A DNA stretch of 17,640 nt from Candidatus Cloacimonadota bacterium (GTDB taxonomy: Bacteria > Cloacimonadota > Cloacimonadia > Cloacimonadales > TCS61): assembly GCA_030668345.1 (NCBI GenBank), contig DAOUUD010000013.1:1-17640 (forward strand), written 5' to 3'. The notes beneath the pieces are model-generated. The model searched no databases. It saw only the letters and a list, made by a program, of their open reading frames with translations, and was not told the origin of the DNA. The translations under genes and the position numbers were made by a program. Of the stretch, positions 13,938 through 17,640 are shown piece after piece (the first letter of the stretch is position 1; every line of letters starts with the position of its first letter).

Positions 13938-15233
13938 CTAACTGAAAGGAAAAATCTTTCTGAAGTGATATAATATCTGTTTTGCGGGAATAGCAAATAC
14001 CACTTCTTTTTTACACATTTTCAAATAGAGTTTAAAACTCAGGACAGACGCCAGCAGAAACAAGGCAATAGCTCCGATAAATACAGCTCTGATGCCAAGA
14101 GTTTTCATTATAAGTAATCCCAGAAATGGAGCAAAGATACCCCGCACTCCTGTTAAAGTTACGTGAACACTTTGATACATGGAAACATCCTCTTTCCCTG
14201 CAAAAAAAATGGAACTTATATTCCAGGCAATTACCATACCGGACATACCAACACTGAAAATAAGAAAAGCAAAATAAACCACGTAATAAACATAACTGGT
14301 ATCCAGCAGGAAACTGGAAATTAGAAGCGTAAGAGGATAAAGACTGAGAATTCCAAAAACAATGGTCGTAAAGAAAGCAGGATTTTTTCTGTCATGGACT
14401 TTTCCAGCTAGCGGAGCCAGAAAAAGAATACCGATCTGCGAGATGATACCTTTTGCCAGGAAAGTATGCGTATAATTCATTTGCAAATATTCTACCAGGT
14501 ATTTGGGGATTGCTGGTAACAGGATCATAAATGATATTCCATAAATAAAGAAATTTCTTTGGAAGATCGCAAAATCTTTATTGTTCTTCAAAACTTCTAC
14601 TGTTCGTAATACCGGTTTTATAAATACTTGCTTTAAATTAAGAAAAGCTCTTTCTGTGAAATTTTCTTTTTTGATCTTGATCAAAGCCATTAATAAAGAA
14701 CTTATGCAACCCAGAATTCCAACAGCCAGGAAAATATAACGGAACCAGTTTTCATTAATATCAAGTATCTTACCAGCCGCAAAACTGAAAAAAATAGCCA
14801 CCAGGGTAATAAGGCTGGAAACATAACCAAAGATAAGACCTCGGTTCTTTGGTGTTATATTAAGTTGATAAATAGAATTTTGAGCCGGACTGATGAGGGC
14901 ATTAAACGAAAATAGAATAATAAAAATTGCCAGATACTGATAAAAATTATGTACCCACAGCATTAATATCAGGCTTAATCTTCCGATGAACCCTGTAAGT
15001 ATAAAAAATTTTGAAAGGCTTTTGGACTGTTCCAGGATCTTTCCCCACCAAATAGAGAACAGATTCGAAAGAGGCCATAACATTACCAGGATGGTTATCT
15101 GCCAGTCATAAGCATGAAGGGCTTTCTTGGCGATAATATCTTGCAAATTAAAAGTGCTTATGATAAATCCGTTAAAAAAAGCTGCTAACATCAGGATGAA
15201 AAAAGTTCTCTTTTCGATACGGTTTAGCTGCAT
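13938..15233 (-). CDS. Major facilitator superfamily transporter, 431 aa, substrate unknown
   Basis: The protein has about 12 hydrophobic segments over 431 residues, the standard MFS size. The two halves are joined by a charged loop around IKIKKENFTERAFLNLKQV (about 210-230). LAGKVHDRKNPAF after the eighth or so helix matches the D-R-x-G/x-type loop repeat of MFS proteins. YQSVHVTLTGVRGIFAPFLG near the end is a well-conserved stretch in a subset of uncharacterised bacterial MFS proteins, as far as I recall. I place the start at the ATG at 15233, which has AAGGA about 8 nt upstream. The frame is open back to 15386, with another ATG at 15317 and only GAGAAG before it; the extra 51 residues are Phe/Lys-rich and unlike an MFS N-terminus. 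It lies 9 nt upstream of the amidase, which could hint at wall-fragment transport, but that is speculation. Confidence 0.85.
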   Translation of the reverse strand: MQLNRIEKRTFFILMLAAFFNGFIISTFNLQDIIAKKALHAYDWQITILVMLWPLSNLFSIWWGKILEQSKSLSKFFILTGFIGRLSLILMLWVHNFYQYLAIFIILFSFNALISPAQNSIYQLNITPKNRGLIFGYVSSLITLVAIFFSFAAGKILDINENWFRYIFLAVGILGCISSLLMALIKIKKENFTERAFLNLKQVFIKPVLRTVEVLKNNKDFAIFQRNFFIYGISFMILLPAIPKYLVEYLQMNYTHTFLAKGIISQIGILFLAPLAGKVHDRKNPAFFTTIVFGILSLYPLTLLISSFLLDTSYVYYVVYFAFLIFSVGMSGMVIAWNISSIFFAGKEDVSMYQSVHVTLTGVRGIFAPFLGLLIMKTLGIRAVFIGAIALFLLASVLSFKLYLKMCKKEVVFAIPAKQILYHFRKIFPFS

Positions 15234-15258
15234 CAATTTTTTCCTTATTTTTTTTGAG

Positions 15259-15288
15259 CAAATTCCTGATATATATGAAAATTGTCTA
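15259..15288 (-). promoter_or_regulatory. Candidate promoter for the MFS-amidase unit (TAGACA - 17 nt - GAATTTG)
   Basis: TAGACA (15283-15288, minus strand) is followed after 17 nt by GAATTTG (15259-15265), giving a leader of about 19 nt to the ATG at 15233. If this promoter is real it supports the internal ATG as the start, because the longer reading frame would begin upstream of it. The rest of the divergent spacer to rnfC (15289-15420) is very AT-rich, with no clear second element that I can defend. Confidence 0.35.
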
Positions 15289-15420
15289 CCTTTATCTGCT
15301 TCTTGAGTTTCATTCATCTTCTCAAAAAAAATCTTGCTTTTAAAACTGAAATTAAAAAATGTGGTTTTTGAAAAAAATATTATCATTATATGAAGTTATA
15401 GAAAAATAAAGGGAGAAAGA

Positions 15421-16740
15421 ATGGGTTTTAAAACATTCCCCGGTGGGGTACATCCCCATGACTCTAAGGAATATTCCAAAAACAAACCTGTAGAAATTTT
15501 GCCCCTGCCTTTAAAAGTTGTAATTCCTCTTTCACAACATATCGGTGCATCATCCAAACCGATAGTGAAGGTAGGGGATGAAGTTTTAAATGGGCAGAAG
15601 ATAGCTGAGCCGGGTGGTTTTGTTTCCATTCCTATGCATGCTTCGATTTCAGGTAAAGTTACCGGGATCGACAAATTCAACCATCCCACGGGAACAGTTT
15701 CAATGGCAATTGAGATAACCGGCAATGGACAGGATGACCGGATCGAATTGACAGACGAAATAAACTATTTAGAGTTGCCTGTAGATGAGATGAAAAACCG
15801 GATTTCCGAAGCAGGTATCTGTGGCATGGGCGGTGCTGGTTTTCCCACACATGTTAAGCTCTCTCCCCCGGCAGATAAACCTATCGATACGATCATTCTG
15901 AATGGTGTGGAATGTGAACCGTATCTTACTGCGGATTACCGCATCATGATGAAACAACCAGACGATATCATCAATGGTCTTAAAATTTTTATGAAGATAA
16001 TTAATGCCAAAAAGGGAATCATTGGTATTGAAGCAAATAAACCCGATGCGATCAAATTGATGAAATTTAAATTAAAGAAAGAATCAAATCTTGAAGTTGT
16101 GAGCCTAAAACTGAAATATCCGCAGGGTGCTGAAAAGCAACTAATTTACGCTGCTACAAAACGAAAGGTTCCCAATAAAGGCGGTCTGCCCATGGATGTG
16201 GGAGTTATAGTTCAGAACGTGGGAACTGCTATTGCTGTTTACGAAGCTGTACGATATAAAAAACCGCTTATAGAGCGAGTTATTACCGTCAGCGGAAAAA
16301 TAGTACGTAATCCGAAGAACATCAAGGCAAGAATCGGTACATTTTTTTCTGATCTGCTGGAATTTTGTGACGGGACTACAGAGGATATCGGTAAGATCAT
16401 TTCCGGAGGTCCTATGATGGGTTTTGCTATTCCATCTCTGGAAACACCGATGACAAAAGGTTGTTCCGGGCTTCTACTCTTCAATAAAAAAGAAGGACAT
16501 AAAGAAGATGAAAGCGTATGCCTTCGTTGTGGCAGGTGCGTGGATGTATGTCCTATGGATCTTGTGCCCAGCTTGATAGCACACAATGTGAAACACGAAG
16601 ATTGGATACTGGTAGAAAAATTTGGTGTGATGGATTGCATGAAATGCGGAAGCTGTGCTTATGTTTGCCCATCACATATCAAACTCATTCAATGGATAGA
16701 TATTGGAAAGCTTAAAATAAACGAATTACAAAAAAAATAA
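15421..16740 (+). CDS. rnfC: Rnf electron transport complex subunit RnfC, 439 aa
   Basis: RnfC is the peripheral NADH-handling subunit of the Rnf complex, which couples electron transfer between reduced ferredoxin and NAD to H+ or Na+ pumping. The N-terminus FPGGVHPHDSK and the barrel-sandwich-like region (about 30-100) are typical. The nucleotide/FMN-binding region of the complex I 51-kDa type shows GICGMGGAGFPTHVKL (132-147) and NGVECEPYLTADY (161-173). Two 4Fe-4S clusters are predicted by Cys367, 370, 373, 377 and Cys406, 409, 412, 416. Length is usual for the short RnfC without the C-terminal repeats seen in some proteobacteria. The ATG follows GGGAGA. It is the first gene of an rnf operon, with rnfD 26 nt downstream, diverging from the MFS gene. 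Confidence 0.97.
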   Translation: MGFKTFPGGVHPHDSKEYSKNKPVEILPLPLKVVIPLSQHIGASSKPIVKVGDEVLNGQKIAEPGGFVSIPMHASISGKVTGIDKFNHPTGTVSMAIEITGNGQDDRIELTDEINYLELPVDEMKNRISEAGICGMGGAGFPTHVKLSPPADKPIDTIILNGVECEPYLTADYRIMMKQPDDIINGLKIFMKIINAKKGIIGIEANKPDAIKLMKFKLKKESNLEVVSLKLKYPQGAEKQLIYAATKRKVPNKGGLPMDVGVIVQNVGTAIAVYEAVRYKKPLIERVITVSGKIVRNPKNIKARIGTFFSDLLEFCDGTTEDIGKIISGGPMMGFAIPSLETPMTKGCSGLLLFNKKEGHKEDESVCLRCGRCVDVCPMDLVPSLIAHNVKHEDWILVEKFGVMDCMKCGSCAYVCPSHIKLIQWIDIGKLKINELQKK

Positions 16741-16766
16741 AAAATCGTAAAATAAATGGAGGATAT

Positions 16767-17640
16767 ATGAGTGATGTTTATGCCGTTTCGGCAGCACCTC
16801 ATATTAAACAGAACATATCAGTTAGTTCTGTAATGTGGCAGGTTGTATTAGCTCTTACTCCTGCTCTTCTTGTGGGAATTTTCTTCTTTGGAATTCAGTC
16901 TTTTCTACTCACACTATATGGTGTGGTAGCTGCTATAGTTACAGAAGCTTTAATACAGAGATTGCGCAAAGTACCCGTAACAATTTCAGATGGCAGCGCA
17001 GTGGTTACAGGAATCCTGGTAGCTTTCAATATTAATTCGGCCGCACCCTGGTGGCTTCCTGTTATCGGTTCTGTTTTTGCTATTGCTATTGGTAAACAGA
17101 TCTTTGGCGGATTAGGTTTCAATATTTTTAATCCTGCTCTTCTGGGAAGGGCTTTCCTGGTTGCTTCCTGGCCAACGTTAATGACTGCCGGCTGGAAAAG
17201 TACAGCACCGTTGGCTCTTTTCAAAAGTTCTATCAACGGGTTAGTAAATCTACCTTCCAATGTACCTGCCGTAGTTACATCTGCTACCCCGCTGGGAGTT
17301 GTAAAAGCTCTGCGTGATACTACCCAGATAAGTTCCGATATGGCAGAAACCGTTATGAATAACCTGACCAGCATGGATACGCTTCAGAACCTGTTCTGGG
17401 GTAATATCGGCGGAGTGATAGGTGAGGTTTCTGCTGCAGCACTTCTTCTGGGAGCTGCTTATCTTGCCTGGAAACATATAATCGAGTGGCGTATTCCTAT
17501 CAGTTATATTGCTACAGTTTTTATTCTTACATATATTTTTGGCGGAATAAACGGTTTATTCTCTGCTTCAATTATGTTACCATTTTTCCATATTTTTTCG
17601 GGTGGTCTCATTTTAGGTGCGTTCTTCATGGCTACGGATA
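16767..17640 (+). CDS. rnfD: Rnf complex membrane subunit RnfD, partial (cut by the right window edge)
   Basis: The frame starts at an ATG after GGAGGA and stays open to the last base, giving about 291 codons; RnfD is usually somewhat over 300. The protein is highly hydrophobic, with the NqrB/RnfD features SVMWQVVLALTPALLVGIFF (21-40), VTISDGSAVVTGILVAFN (71-88), GKQIFGGLGFNIFNPALLGR (109-128), and TSATPLG at 171-177. Thr174 in SAT is the likely threonine that ApbE links covalently to FMN through a phosphoester (family knowledge). Later helices such as GGVIGEVSAAALLLGAAYL and FGGINGLFS also fit. The usual rnfCDGEAB order predicts rnfG next, outside the window. Confidence 0.95.
   Translation, partial: MSDVYAVSAAPHIKQNISVSSVMWQVVLALTPALLVGIFFFGIQSFLLTLYGVVAAIVTEALIQRLRKVPVTISDGSAVVTGILVAFNINSAAPWWLPVIGSVFAIAIGKQIFGGLGFNIFNPALLGRAFLVASWPTLMTAGWKSTAPLALFKSSINGLVNLPSNVPAVVTSATPLGVVKALRDTTQISSDMAETVMNNLTSMDTLQNLFWGNIGGVIGEVSAAALLLGAAYLAWKHIIEWRIPISYIATVFILTYIFGGINGLFSASIMLPFFHIFSGGLILGAFFMATD

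Noticed and set aside
15234..15386. Longer form of the MFS protein with 51 extra N-terminal residues
   Set aside because: The extension is Phe/Lys-rich low-complexity sequence unlike MFS N-termini, and a good ribosome site precedes the internal ATG. It is not fully excluded, because a second ATG exists at 15317.
1..17640. A new defence, mobile or biosynthetic system
   Set aside because: Every protein gene in the window belongs to a recognisable family, mostly housekeeping, in conserved gene neighbourhoods. No transposase, integrase, toxin-antitoxin pair, reverse transcriptase or unknown multi-gene cassette is present.

Overview
The window looks like a piece of the core chromosome of an AT-rich, anaerobic, Gram-negative-type bacterium. 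Evidence for this is an envelope-type tandem parvulin chaperone, a secreted cell-wall amidase, a principal sigma factor with E. coli-like DNA-binding regions, and the start of an Rnf (ferredoxin:NAD oxidoreductase) operon. The gene mix and sequence style would fit the FCB side of the tree, for example Cloacimonadota. That placement is inference only; no marker here was compared against a database.

Left part (minus strand, read from 7.5 kb down to 0.1 kb): rpsU-yqeY, an intrinsic terminator, then cvpA-mutS2-dnaG-rpoD with overlapping or nearly abutting genes, followed by a tRNA with a CAU anticodon and a terminator. This is a version of the macromolecular synthesis operon (rpsU-dnaG-rpoD) with yqeY, cvpA and mutS2 between its classical members. 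It links ribosome assembly, primer synthesis, recombination control and transcription initiation.

Middle (plus strand, 7.7-10.9 kb): a membrane-anchored PpiD/SurA-type foldase with its own terminator, then a two-gene unit of a GNAT acetyltransferase and endonuclease IV (nfo). Next comes a gene-free stretch of about 390 bases between the convergent nfo and ftsY genes. It is packed with at least seven separate perfect or near-perfect hairpins, and two copies of one palindromic motif sit at its two ends.

Right part: ftsY (with an N-terminal membrane helix) and rpsT on the minus strand, separated by a terminator only about 20 nt from the ftsY start; then a two-gene minus-strand unit of an MFS transporter and an N-acetylmuramoyl-L-alanine amidase. 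Divergently, on the plus strand, are rnfC and the first ~290 codons of rnfD, which runs off the right edge.

I found no defence system, mobile element, CRISPR array or new multi-gene system. The points most worth a second look are the palindrome-dense nfo/ftsY gap, a shared promoter-like pattern (TTGACA-like hexamer, 17 nt, then TTTG rather than TATAAT) upstream of several units, the altered LDLR motif in the MutS2 Smr domain, and terminators placed very close upstream of ftsY and cvpA.
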